Assembly (NCBI GenBank): GCA_037367405.1
Contig: JAZKJV010000085.1
Coordinates: forward strand, 434,001-498,000
DNA from: Ottelia alismoides
Lineage: Eukaryota > Streptophyta > Magnoliopsida > Alismatales > Hydrocharitaceae
Reading direction: 5' to 3'
Length of the DNA: 64,000 nt
Shown here: one piece after another, positions 33,840-45,509 of the stretch
Numbering within the stretch: the first letter of the stretch is position 1
Layout of the letters: the number at the start of each line of letters is the position of its first letter
Position numbers and translations under genes: made by a program
The notes under the pieces: model-generated
Seen by the model: only the letters and a program-made list of their open reading frames with translations
What the model was told of the DNA's origin: nothing
The model's database searches: none

Positions 33840-33845
33840 AATAAA
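33840..33845 (+). terminator. Poly-A signal in the E3 5' LTR
   Basis: AATAAA in GCTTAATAAAGGG; the 3' LTR copy, which would act in the transcript end, is at 47698-47703. Confidence 0.5.
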
Positions 33846-33928
33846 GGGTAATTTACCCTTAGGCCCCCTTGCTTATTTTATTTCGCTTTAGTCCTGTAAT
33901 TAGTTATTTCAGTTGTTTAGTTTTAGGG

Positions 33929-34312
33929 TTATTTGCATAGTGGACCCCGTACTTTAGTTTATTTGCATTTATACCCCTGTGCGTTGTATGCCACGTGCTT
34001 CGTCACGTGTTTATCTGGTTTATTTGCAATAGAGACCCCTTTAGTTCTGGTTGTTCTTGAATGAATGAAAGTTTTATTCTATTTGCATTTATACCCCTGT
34101 GCGTGGTTTATTTGAGCATGTGCGTTATATTTTGGGTATTTTGCAGATAAGCCCCTGGACTTTTGGTACCTGTTACCAATAAGTCCTCGGGACTTATTTT
34201 TATTACATTTGGGTCCCTGAGTGCCCCAGGCACGCGCGTGGCGCGTGTTTTGCTGGGTATTTTGCACCAGACCCCCCAGACTATTGGGTATTTGCACTTT
34301 GGTCCCTGTGCA
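33929..34312 (+). repeat. Degenerate TTTGCA...CCCCTG repeats in the LTR
   Basis: Eight loosely similar units of the form TATTTGCAnnnnnnnCCCC(TG) begin near 33929, 33957, 34018, 34079, 34134, 34200, 34255 and 34286; several are spaced 55-66 bp. Two CACGTG boxes lie between units (near 33992 and 34004). The same pattern is present in E1 (16650-17040), E2 (about 23390-23900, minus) and the LTR at 61429 (from 63810). Confidence 0.6.
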
Positions 34313-35271
34313 CTGTGCCCCTTCTTTATTTTTGAATAAAATAGCAAAACACCTCCGAATCCAACGAAAATTGGATACATGGCTCCTGCCATGGTGTAAA
34401 ATTTTCGTGGATTTTTGAGGACATTTTTGATTTCGTTTGATATTTTTAAAAATTCAAAAACCTTTAATTTTGCTACTGTCTAACTTTAAAAATCACAAAA
34501 AATATTAAATAGTGTCAAACAATTACAAAAAAATTGTCTACTGTTTGTTTTGTGGTGCTTGATTTCCTAGCCAATTTTGACTATTTTTCACTGCAGAAAA
34601 CCACTAAAAATTGAAAAACCCCTAAAACCTTATAAAAATTCCAGTAAATTAATTAAAAAATCCAAAAACAATAAAATTGGTGCCTAAATTTTCCTTGTTT
34701 TGTTCTCTTTACAGGAAAATTACCTCCCAGCTATTTTAGGGCTTTTAGATATTTTATCTAGGCCTGTTTAGCTCGGCTGGACAATACCATTTGTTTCAGC
34801 TACGGTTTGATTTTTAGAAAATTAAATAAACATCAGAAAATTCTCAAAAATTCATCAAAAACACTAAAAAAATATAAAACACATAAAAACATTTTTGTTT
34901 GAATTTTTGGTTGACTTTTAGTGCATTTAATAATTTGTTGAAGTGCGTGCTTGGTTGCTTTTCTAATTTTCTTAATAAACTAAAAAAATCCAAAAAAAAT
35001 ATAAAATATTCAAAAACCACCAAAAATATTTTCTCCTTTTATTTTATCTCTTCTGTGACTACTTCGTAGGCCGAGAGGCCAACCCGTGCTCCTTGAGTTC
35101 GACCCTGGTCGCTATACCAGGTTAATCCAATAGCAGGACCGCTGTTTTGAGTTTTGACCGATTTTATCTATTCTGAGTGGTTCATTTTTCTTGATTGACA
35201 TCGTCTGATCGCTTGGGTCGCAACGACCTATTTAGTACCTTATACCCGAGTGCTCAGGCGTGTCATCAGAA

Positions 35272-35289
35272 TGGCGTCGTTGCCGGGGA
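35272..35289 (+). promoter_or_regulatory. E3 primer binding site, tRNA-Asp type
   Basis: TGGCGTCGTTGCCGGGGA, one mismatch (C to T at position 6) from the site in E1 and E2. It lies three bases after the LTR end. Confidence 0.9.
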
Positions 35290-36643
35290 GCACGGCTTAG
35301 TAGTTGTTTTTTTTTGAGTTTTTCCGCGGCTTTTTCTTTTCGCGGCTTTTTGTATAGATTTCTGTAGATATATTTTTCTGATACTTTCTTATAATAATTT
35401 GGTTTGTGACACTTGCTCTTTTTTTGCGAGGGCCCGAGGACCGAGGCGGCCGATTTCGAGAAGCCGACGCAACCGCGAGACTCGGAGGCGGCTCCCTTCT
35501 GCACGGAGTCGCAGGAGAGAGCGAGAGAGAGAGTTGAGTGGGTGATGTTTAGATTAGACTTTTGATCATTATTGTAATAATACAGGGACTCAGACTGGAC
35601 CTTTGGACTGTGTTTGACCTAGCGGGTCTGTTTCGCCGAGCACCGGTGTGCTTGGGGGACCCTTAGGAGTTTTTCGCGGCTTTTTACGCGGTTTCGTTTT
35701 CCTTTCTTTTTACTGCCTTTTCCGGTGTTTACGCGGTTTTTGATCGAGCCCCTAGCCGTAGGATTTTCTGCTTGATTGTGACGTACTCATAGAATCCAAA
35801 CACCCTAATATAATTTCCTGTTCCTATAGTGCGGTAATTGGACCTATAATAAAAATAATAATAAAATAGCCGTTCCATCACCTCCGAGCCTACGCGCCGC
35901 GAGCCCACCCCGTCAAGCGCTACTCCTGAACTCGACCTGTCGAGAAGAGGAGGGGTGGGTCTAGACCGGACCTTTTAGATTGGAGGCTGGTGGTCGGCTA
36001 GCCGTTCTTTCGAGTAGCACTGCTGTTTAGGGCCTCGGTTTTCCGCCTGCATCATTTAGGTAGTTTATTTCCTATCTTTACATTTATGCACGGATCATAT
36101 TGCATGTAGAGTGCTGGAGTCAGGTACGCCTTCCTTACTTTGCATGCATCATTGATTTCATCGTGCATCGGCTTTTTCGTCTTCTCCCCCTGTTTTGGAC
36201 TTAATAATCAGGAGAACCGAAAAATTCGTTAGGCGTTTGTTTGCTATTTGAAAAATATTAAAAAGAAAAATCATAAAATTGGGACTGGATAAAACTATTG
36301 ACCCTAAAAGACACTCACCCTAAAAATCTGTCTTGGGGAGAGCAACCCTCTCATTGTATAGTTTGGATGCACGAGAGAGTGACCCGCACCCTAGGTAGAG
36401 CTCTCCGGTGCTATTTCTAGCTGACTACCGACTCTTCCATGCGGGCCAGTCGGTTGGGGTAGCATCGGGTATCCTAACAGGTCACGTAAGCGCTCTGATA
36501 CTTTGTGTGTTCACCTAATAAAATTGACAAGATAATTTGACCGAGCTTTTACGGTCTTCAGCTCGCGTTGCGTTGGTGAACCGGGGGTTTGCATTTTGAT
36601 CATAGTTTCTCCAGATCTCATCCGCACTACTCGCCAGATCGAG
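35290..36643 (+). other. E3 leader with conserved hairpins and an intron-like segment
   Basis: It carries the palindromic hairpin at 35637-35654 (CGAGCACCGGTGTGCTTG, one G-T pair), the CTCCT...AGGAG stem at 35923-35952, and a 491-bp GT-AG segment (36124-36614; donor GTCAG|GTACGC, acceptor AGTTTCTCCAG) ending 30 bp before the first gag ATG. Confidence 0.6.
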
Positions 36644-39447
36644 ATGATGGGTAGACGCTCTCTTAGGCAGCCTCTGGCTGCACCGCTTTCGGGCACGTCT
36701 ACCCGATCATCTAGGTTGGCCCGCGAGAGCCGAGATCAGCTCTCCGAGCCCGAGTACGACTCCGCCCTGTTCCCCCTCGATCCCCTTTCTTGTGGTACTG
36801 AAAGACATGAGCCCGAGGAGAGATTAGCAGATTTGACAGCACCTGAGTTGGGCTCATTTGATTTTGCAGACGTTATGGCCGACAGTTCTGAGGATCACCC
36901 TGGAGGTCCACGAGGAGATCAGCATTTTGTCCTGGACCAGGGAGCGATCAACTCCACCCTGATCGCCTCTTTAGAGACCGATCAGCAGCAGTTGAGAGAT
37001 CAGGGAGCTTTCATGATTGAGATGAGGAGAGAGTTGGAGCGACTCAGAGCAGAGAGAGATCAGAGCGAGCCTGAGGACGGACCAGATGCAGAGGCACGAG
37101 CCGCAGCAGCCGCAGCAGCAGCCGCCGCAGCGGCAGCCGCTGCGGCAGGAGGACCACCGAGACCGATGCGGGAATTGCACAACCCCGGATCTACACTGAT
37201 GCATCATTGGGTAGTGGTGCCTGCTATCGTGGGGGACTTCAAGTTCCCCCCGAACACCCTGCAGATGCTTCCCCGTTTTCACGGACTTACCACCGAGGAG
37301 CCCCATCTCCACCTCCAGGAGTTCTTGATGATCTGCAGTACTGTCCACGACCGCCATGTGGACCAGGATACGATTCGGATGATCGCCTTCCCCTTCTCCC
37401 TAGCAGACAGAGCAGCCACCTAGCTGAAGCATCTGGGGAAGTTTGTTTACACCTGGGAGCAGCTCCGCACTGAGTACTTGAACAAGTACTATCCACTCGG
37501 GCGGACCAATGCAGCGAGGGCCCTGATCAGCAACTTCTCCATGCTCCCCAACGAGCAATTCCATGAGGCATGGGAGAGGTTCCGAGAGCTCACAGACAGA
37601 TGCCCGCACCACGACATTTCCAAGCCGAACCTAGTTCAGAGCTTCTTCAGCGGGTTGACACCAGAGCTCCAGGGCCTCGTGAATGCTTCTTGCGGCGGGT
37701 CCTATTTCGCCAAGGATCACGACCAGGTCTGGGCCATTTTCGAGGAGATGGCCGAGAATTATATGGTGATGTCCCAGACCCGGTTGTACACACAGGGGAG
37801 ACCCCAGCAGCAGCTAGGATCCGTGCAGTACCTGAGGATAGCACGGGTCGACGCCGGTCCATCCAGTTCATACGCAGTTGTAGCAGCACAGGCAGAGTCG
37901 TCCGCTGCGGATATGGGTATTATCAGCGAGAAGTTGGACCGGATGGAGCTGATTGAGAAGAAGCAGTGCCAGTGAATCACGCAGATGGAACAGATGGCAC
38001 AGACTCTGAGCGACATGAAGACCCAGCTCATGTGTCTCCAGGAGGCACAGACGGCTTCACAGCCCCGTCTTCAGTCGCGAGGCGACTCCGGTAGCAGCAG
38101 CAGCTCGTCCCAGCGCTCCAGCACCTTTCAGCAACCTAGACAGGTTCTTCTTGTACAGGCGGAGCCGTACCAGCTGCCGCAGCCCACCTACCAGTCCCCA
38201 CCATCTCCAGACATGCAGATGGTGGTCTACCAGCCGGATCAGCCTCTGGCAGTACTCCCGCCAGCCCCATACGATGCAGAGCCGTTGATGGATGTCAACG
38301 GGATTTGGTATGACCGCCCCCAGCCTGGGATCCGACGAGACCATCCCGGATTCAGGTGGGGGAGTGGAGGTACCCAGCCCCAGCAGCAGTCATCCGGTCA
38401 GGGAGGGCAGTATGGCCAGCAGAGAGATCACCAGCCGCAGCAGCAACCCCCAGCCTATCAGTCACACCAGCAGTCGTCCGTCGTTCCTCGTCCCTATCAG
38501 CAGCAGGGACAGTCTTGGAGACGTGAGCAGCAGGCTCACTCACCACACCAGCAGCAGCATCCTTCCTCCTACCCCTCTTACCAGCAGCACCAGTTCCAGC
38601 AGCCTCAGCACCAGAGAGGCTACCCGTCGGGCTCCCATGAGGGCCCCGCTTTGGATGACATAGCCCGCCTCCTTATGGACCAGCAGGCTACCTTCAGACG
38701 GGAGATGGACGAGTTCCGCCAGGAGATGCGGGACCTGATGAGAGGGAATGCCTCCATCCCTGCACAGATAGAGCCGAATCCGAATAGCCTGAAGAGGAAG
38801 TCTGAGCAGGTAGTTGACACTGAGCATACCACTCCTAGTGATCCATTTGATGATATGTCTTCAGATCTGTTTGATGCTGATTTTGTTACACTTAGGAGCG
38901 GTAGAGCACCAGCAGGCGGCGCCTCATCTGAGCGACGACTCGAGGATCCACCCAGGGCGCCGGATGAGGAGGAGGAGAGCGCTACTAAGGCCGCACGTGA
39001 TGATGACGGTGGTACTGATGCCACCAAGGATGCTGATTCCACCGGCGGTACTGAGGCCGCCGCTTCACCAATTCGAGGAGGTGGTGCTGATGCCACCAGA
39101 GGAGCCGAGCCAGCCCACGGTACTGAGGCCGCGAGACGTCCAGTAGCAGAGCCAGCCCGTGGTGGTACTGAGGCCACTGGTGTTTGTATAGAGAGATCAG
39201 GTGTTTTTCCTCATTCTCATGTATCTCAGAACACTGTTGTGAATAAAGGAAAAGGTTTAGTTTCTTCTGGTCCCACTGTGGTGCTTGATGTATGTGCGGA
39301 TCCGGCCGTCGAGCCGTCCAGGAATTTTCCTAGTCCTTCATCTGAGAAGGACCCGGTGATCCCCTTCCCTAGAGCCCTTCAGATGGGGAAGGGGAAGAAA
39401 AAGAAAAAGACCCAAAAAAGAGAGAGCAGGAGGAATTCAGCCAGAGC
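36644..39447 (+). pseudogene. gag: E3 Gag
   Basis: Starts at the double ATG (MMGRRSLRQPLAAP) at 36644. A coil-like acidic region is followed by a run of Ala coded by GCA/GCC repeats (about 37090-37150), then the Gag core: MLPRFHGLTTEEPHLHLQEF, FPFSLADRAAT, then KYYPLGRTNAARALISNFSM and SFFSGLTPELQGLVN. A Gln/Pro-rich stretch and an acidic stretch with GGTDAT/GTEA repeats come next. Stops: TAG at 37421-37423 (shared with E2) and TGA at 37973-37975 (a Gly codon in E2). A frameshift in an AAAAAAGAGAGAG run near 39411-39432 leads into protease. No CCHC knuckle is visible. Confidence 0.9.
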
Positions 39448-40089
39448 ATGATCGACAGATTTCACATCCAGCTGACCCTCCAGGAGGATTTGCAGCACAT
39501 CCCCCTTCTTCAGCGATCTTTGAGAGACAGGACCACAGTCAGGAGGAGGAGGAGGAACCACACTTCAGAGATTCATGTGCTGACGAAAGCCACGTGTTTC
39601 GCGATCCAGAACCGTCTGCCGGCCAAGAGGCCAGATTCAGGGGCCCCGTATGTCAGATGTCAGATTAGTGAGCAGAGGTTCGACCGGACTCTATTGGATA
39701 GCGGATCGTCGATCAACCTCCTTCCGGCAGCCCTTCTCGACCACTTCGAGTTGGGCACTCTTAGACAGAGCAGGACAGTCCTTCAGTTTGCTGATCGATC
39801 TGTTAAGAGGCCGAAGGGGTTGTTGCGAGACGTTATCGTCACGATTCAGGGCCTGAAATTCCCCGTGGACTTCGTAGTGTTGGACATGGAGATACCTGAT
39901 TCAGTGGCCGATACCCCCATCATCCTTGGTCGTCCGTTCTTGGCCACAGCCAAGGCGGTGACTGATCATGATAGCGGGAAGGTATATTTTCGCGTCGAGG
40001 GCGAGAGTGTACAGATAGAGACGGTTGATGACTACAGAGCCAGAGAGAGAGAGCACGCTCAGAGGCCAGCACGGATTCAGAGCAGCTGA
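39448..40089 (+). pseudogene. pol: E3 aspartic protease region
   Basis: The frame MIDRFHIQLTLQED continues to RTLLDSGSSINLLP, with the catalytic DSG at about 39697-39705, and ILGRPFLATAKA, the downstream hydrophobic-hydrophobic-G motif of retropepsins. It runs out of frame after about 40042-40055, where a GAGAGAGAGAG run has probably slipped. In E2 the corresponding sequence is fused to Gag without a break. Confidence 0.9.
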
Positions 40090-43000
40090 CAGACGACGGG
40101 CCAGACATCCACCAGGACTGTGATTTTGTGATCACAGACGATGGGGCAGCATGGGAAGATCCTGCAGCACTGGCCATCCTCTCATTTTCAGACACAGCTG
40201 ATGCCGAGATGATAGTAGAGGAGAGCTTGGAGAGCACAACCCTGGTCCAGGATACTACAGAGACAACAGAGTCGGTTCTCGACCGCGACATGGTTGTTAG
40301 TGATGGTGGTACTGATGCCACCTTTTTTGATGCAGATCCCTCGGATTCAGAGTCTGATTGGGCAGATTGTGATGATCAGATGCCAGACCTGAGTCCCCTA
40401 GAGCCTACAGATGAGGAGGAGGTAGAGGCAGAGCAGATCAGAGACAGCACAGTTGAGCAACCTCCTCCAGATCCAGTTTGCGAGAGTTCGCTTTCTTTCT
40501 CCCAGGCAGATTTGGCAGACTTAGCAGCATTGACACATTTTCTTCTGAAGCCAGAATTGCCAGCGCCCTGTTGTCCAGAGCTGAAGCCGCTCCCTACTTC
40601 ACTGAAGTATCGGTTCCTTGCGGGCGAGCCTGAGATGTACCCAGTCATCGTCTCTGCCGATCTGACTGGAGAGCAGGAATCCCGTTTGATGGGGGTTCTT
40701 GAAAAGAACCGCAAGGCAATCGGATGGAGCGTAGCAGATCTCCATGGGATTAGTCCACCAGTGTGCTCCCACCATATCTATCTCGAGGAGGGGGCGAAGC
40801 CGTCGCGTGAGTTCCAGCGGCGGCTGAACCCCAACCTGAGAGAGGTTGTGATGAAGGAAATATCAAAATGGTGGAGTGCAGATTTTATTTATCCCATTTC
40901 CGACTCCAAGTGGGTTAGCCCCTTGCATGTGGTGCCCAAGAAGACGGGCATCACGACTATGATCAGTGAGTCGGGAGAGGAGATTGCTACACGAGTACCC
41001 ACCTCTTGGAGGGTCTGTGTTGACTACAGGAGACTCAACAAGGCCACCAAGAAGGACCATTTTCCCCTGCCTTTTATTGACCAGATCATTGAGAGACTGG
41101 CAGGGAAGAGCCATTATTGCTTCCTGGATGGGTACTCGGGCTACAACCAGGTGGCCATCGCTCCTGAGGATCAGGAGAAGACCACCTTTACCTGTCCCTT
41201 TGGTACATATGCCTTTCGACGCATGCCATTTGGGCTATGCAATGCCCCTGCGACTTTTCAGAGGTGCATGCTGTCGATCTTTTCGGACATGGTAGGGGAG
41301 TGTTTGGAGGTCTTCATGGACGATTTCTCGGTCTACGGCGACAGATTCGACTCCTGTCTTGACTGCCTAGACCGAGTACTCCAGCGATGTATTGAGCACC
41401 ATTTGGTTCTATCTTGGGAGAAGAGTCACTTCATGGTGACTCAAGGGACGGTGCTTGGCCACATCATCTCCAACAGGGGCATGGAAGTTGATCCGGCCAA
41501 AATTGATGTCATTAGAAAACTCGCACCACCGTCCAATTTGAGGCAGCTACGGTCATTCCTGGGGCACGTTGGATTTTATAGGAGATTTATTCAGGATTTC
41601 AGCAGGATTTCCCGACCGTTGACTGACCTCTTGACGAAAGACACCGAGTTCCTTGTCGATGACAAGTGTCTCTCGTCCTTTGCGACTCTCCAGCAGTGCG
41701 TGATTGAGGCTCCTGTTCTCCAGCCGCCTGATTGGTCTCTCCCATTCGAGATCATGACGGATGCCTCCGATTTTGCCGTGGGGGCAGTACTGGGATAGAG
41801 GAGGGATGGAGTTCCGTTTGCTATCCACTACGCTATCCGCACATTAGATTCCGCCCAGCGGAATTACACGGTCACAGAGAAGGAGATGCTAGCCGTAGTG
41901 TTCGCCCTAGATAAGTTTTGATCTTATATCATTGGATCTAGAGTGACTTTGTACACAGATCACACCGCCATCAGGTACCTCATGGCAAAGAAGGATGCCA
42001 AGGCCAGACTGACTAGATGGATCCTTCTACTCCAGGAGTTCGACATTGAGATCAAGGATAAGCCTGGAGTCAAGAATGTGGTGGCGGATCACCTCTCCCG
42101 TTTAGAGCAGCCTGAGGAGTCTGAGCAGATTGATCCCATTCGAGATACCTTCCCAGATGAGGCGATCCTTGCTATCGCCTCACTCCCGTGGTATGCTGAT
42201 ATTGTGAACTTTCTCGTTGCTGGGAAAGTCTCACAAGATTGGCCCAGGCAGAGGCTTGAGACCTTCCTTGCGAAGGCCAAGTCCTACCATTGGGAGGATC
42301 CCATCCTTTACCACGAAGGATGGCGTCGGTGTATTCCTCAGGAGGAACACCATAGCGTCCTCACTTACTGCCACAAGCTTGAGGCAGGAGGACATCATTC
42401 TGGGAGGAGAACGGCACAGAAAGTGCTCCAATCCGGCTTGTGGTGGCCTACCCTCTTCAAGGACTCTGATGAGTTCGTGAAGAGGTGTACTGACTGTCAG
42501 AGGATGGGCACTTGTGGACAACGTGATATGATGCCGATGTAGCCCATTCATTTCTGTGAGGTTTTTGACGCATGGGGCATCGATTTCATGGGTCCATTCC
42601 CTAAGAGTCAGGGATTTGAGTACATTCTGTTGGCCGTTGATTATGTTAGTCGTTGGGTTGAGGCCATCCCCGCCCGAGCCACTGATGCAAGGACAGTTTG
42701 CAGATTTCTGAGGAAGCACATCATCACGCGGTTCGGGTTCCACGAGTTCTGATTTCTGATGGGGGGTCTCATTTCATCAACGACCAGGTAAAGGCCCTTG
42801 CTAGCGAGTTCAGCATAGACCATCGTGTTGCTACACCTTACCATCCACAGACGAATGGTCTAGCCGAGGTCTCGAACAGGGAGATCAAGACTATTTTGCA
42901 GAAAGTCGTCCGCCCCGACCGAAAGGATTGGTCATAGCTTTTGGACTCGGTCTTGTGGGCATATAGGACTTCTTTCAAGACACCATTGGGCACATCTCCC

Positions 43001-43456
43001 TTTCGCCTCGTATATGGCAAGCCGTGCCATTTACCTGTTGAGCTGAGGCACAAGTCACTTTGGGCAGTTACAGATATTCTTATGGATCCAGATGGTGTAG
43101 GAGACCAGAGGAGGGCAGAGTTAGCTGCCCTGGAGGAGCTTAGAGATACATCTTTCTCAAACAGCCTACAATATAAGGAGAGAGTGAAGGAGTGGCATGA
43201 TTCTCATATCAGCCACAAGCATTTTGAGAATGGACAGAGAGTATGGCTGTTTGATGCGAGGCTTCGTTTGTTTCCAGGGAAGCTGCAGAGCAAATGGAAG
43301 GGACCCTACTTGGTCAGAAAGGTACACGACAATGGTAGCATTGATATATCCGAGTTGTCTTCTGAGAGTACCTTTCGAGTGAACGGCCAGCGGCTCAAGC
43401 CATTTCTAGATCATGAGCCGCGGGTCGTTGATCTTGCCCCTATTCATTTCGCGTGA
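40056..43456 (+). pseudogene. pol: E3 acidic linker, RT, RNase H and integrase
   Basis: Order: acidic linker (to about 40480), RT (WRVCVDYRRLN, DGYSGYNQVAIAPEDQEKTT, catalytic FMDDFSVYG at 41314-41340), RNase H ([14 protein letters not shown] from 41752), integrase zinc finger (about 42345-42510) and core ([23 protein letters not shown]). FMDDFSVYG and the adjoining YSGYNQ are hallmarks of the Athila/Tat branch. Breaks: TAG 41796-41798, TGA 41919-41921, TAG 42540-42542, a 1-bp loss near 42738 and TAG 42935-42937. Three of the stops are CAG to TAG changes relative to E2. The frame ends at 43456. Confidence 0.93.
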
Positions 43457-43588
43457 GATGTGGTCTCTTGACTCACATCTTTTGCATCTCACGCCTGATT
43501 GTCACTGTTCTTCCGACTTGTATAGATCCAGTTGTCCATATCATTCTATTCTTTAGTCCCACATCCCTTTTCTCATCTTATGATTATG

Positions 43589-43945
43589 CTATACTTAGGG
43601 TGTACTTTACCCTAAGTATAGGGGGGATGTAGGATCTGCGGGTATTCTTTTCATTCTTTCTGCTCCTGTTTTGCTGCCTATACTTAGGGATATTTTACCC
43701 TAAGTATAGGGGGGGGCAGACTCTGTATCTTCTTCACTCGGATTTCCCTTCATGTACAACTTGCTATACTTAGGATTAGTTAATCCTAAGTATAGGGGGA
43801 AACCACCGAGTCCCTCTCATTCTATTCATTTATTCGTTTCTGTACTTAGCCATTCCTTTTCACTTCCCTTTTACTAAGCACGAGTTATGTCTTCTTCATC
43901 GCTCTTGATCACTCTGAGGACATCATTCGAGCTAAGTATAGGGGA
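43589..43945 (+). repeat. E3 array of PPT-bearing hairpins
   Basis: Inverted repeats at 43589-43621, 43677-43710, 43764-43795 and 43867-43945 (long loop), spaced about 87-103 bp. The third has 15-bp arms with a 2-nt loop. Each is followed by a G run, copying the TAAGTATAGGGGGG tract at 45496-45509. Confidence 0.88.
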
Positions 43946-45495
43946 GGTGTGTATATATTTCATATATACTTTAGCCATAACTCGTACTTTGTGTGAGCGT
44001 GATAATAAATAAAATGGCTAAAAATCACAAAAATTAAAAATTTTCATATACATAAACTTCTTTTATCATGCACATACATAGCTAGTGTACAAAGTATTTT
44101 TGTAGAAATGATTTCAAAAATCTTTTGTGTAAAGTTTGTGAAATATTTTCTTATCAAAACTATGTATATAGTACAAAATTTTTCCAAAATGTTTTGAAAA
44201 TCAAAAGTTTGCAAAAATCTTGTGTAAATGTTTGTAAATACTTTTGCAAAAACTTGCACTTCATGCATCCATTCATCCATGATTTCAAAACATTTTTCAA
44301 AAATTTTGCACGATTGTAAATATTTGTAAATAGCATCTTTGTACATATATGTATATAGTTTTTCCTGGATGAGAGTTGACATTTAAACTAAGCCTGGAAT
44401 TAAATTGAGAAATGGAGCTTAAATAAGATCTTAATCCACTTAACTCTAAGATGAACCTTATAGGGCTTAGGGTTAAGGCTTTTCAGGTCCATAAGGACTT
44501 AATTCTTTGAGTCCACTAGGCTATGAGCATATGTCATCTTGATGAGCCTAAGTAGAGCACTTAACAACACACGCATGACTCTTAGAGACAATGGCTTGAC
44601 TTGCACCAGCACTTTACACATGGCTCTCCACGGATGAGGTGGTGAGGAGGCAGTTTCCTTTGGCTTGGGGTAGCATATGAGGGTAGTACTTCTAGGCGGA
44701 ACCTCTCTTCTTCTTCTAGTGAAGGAAGTGCGTCTCAACTTGGTCTAGTGGTGATGAAGGCTAAAGACAGAAGCCGTGGGTTGCAATAAAGCTTCAAAAG
44801 AGGGATAGTCTACTGGCTCAAGAGGAAAATTTCTTGTATATCTGCTGCACCATGTAGATATGTTGTATAGAAGCACTTGAAAAAAAAATGCAAAATGCAA
44901 AAAGAACTCCAAAAAAGTGGTGGGTCGGATTGAAAATTTAATAACCCCACCGGAGTGTATATAGTCAAATAAAGCAAAAGCTTATGGTATCATGTTACAT
45001 CTCATGAAGCTTGCAGCGGGAGACTTAGCTACACTGGCTGAGCTTCCAAAAGTCTATACTTCTTCCCCCTCTTCTTGAGCCGGTTGCACTTGAACTTAGA
45101 AGGGAATACCCCGCTTCTCGAGGAAAGAGTTGCTAGACCGAGGCATTAGAGTTACCAGGTTGAGGGAGGTTGTTTCTTTGTTACTTCTGAGGTGGGGAGC
45201 TACATACCACTTACACTGCATGGAAAGACTCATAGTCATTAGAGTTTGTGTATGTAGACTTGTTCTGATCTGGTTTATTGAGGAGTCTTGTCCATAGATT
45301 GGTGGAACTTAGAGGCTATTGAGTTTTAAGCTTAAGTCTAAATAAGGTTCCGACACATTAATAATCCAAAGATCTGATCGAGTTCCATAATTCAATTTAA
45401 TGAAGGAAAGTTTAATATTCAACATTGATCCATGTACATTCCCCTCTTTTTCACTTCTTTTTCAAATAAGTGTTTGCTAAGGGACTAGCAAAAGT
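43946..45495 (+). other. E3 3' untranslated region
   Basis: About 1.5 kb with no sense gene. The antisense frame at 44499-44738 (minus, 79 codons, TTG start) matches those in E1 and E2. The target site of E2 in E1 corresponds to GCATCTTTGTA at 44333 here, which confirms how E1 is joined across E2. Confidence 0.75.
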
Positions 45496-45509
45496 TAAGT
45501 ATAGGGGGG
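45496..45509 (+). promoter_or_regulatory. E3 polypurine tract
   Basis: TAAGTATAGGGGGG directly before the 3' LTR start TGATGAATAC. It fixes the LTR boundary and shows which sequence the upstream hairpins copy. Confidence 0.9.

Larger units (their letters stand above)
29999..35268 (+). repeat. E3 5' LTR, split by a nested insertion
   Basis: The LTR is 3619 bp after removing 30208-31853 and one CTAAC copy. Its structure matches the other LTRs: terminal palindrome (29999-30018), AT-rich part, GTTGACCGCCCGGTCAAC inverted repeat near 32608, weak TATA-like TACATAAG at about 32830, CT-rich leader, intron-like segment, AATAAA at 33840-33845 and TTTGCA repeats. Confidence 0.93.

Noticed and set aside
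37090..37150. GCA/GCC run as an independent microsatellite
   Set aside because: It is in frame within Gag and encodes an Ala run present, with different length, in E2; it is part of the gene.
43457..45495. env-like gene between pol and the 3' LTR
   Set aside because: Some Athila elements carry one, but no sense-strand frame of useful length, signal peptide or membrane segment is present here in E2 or E3.
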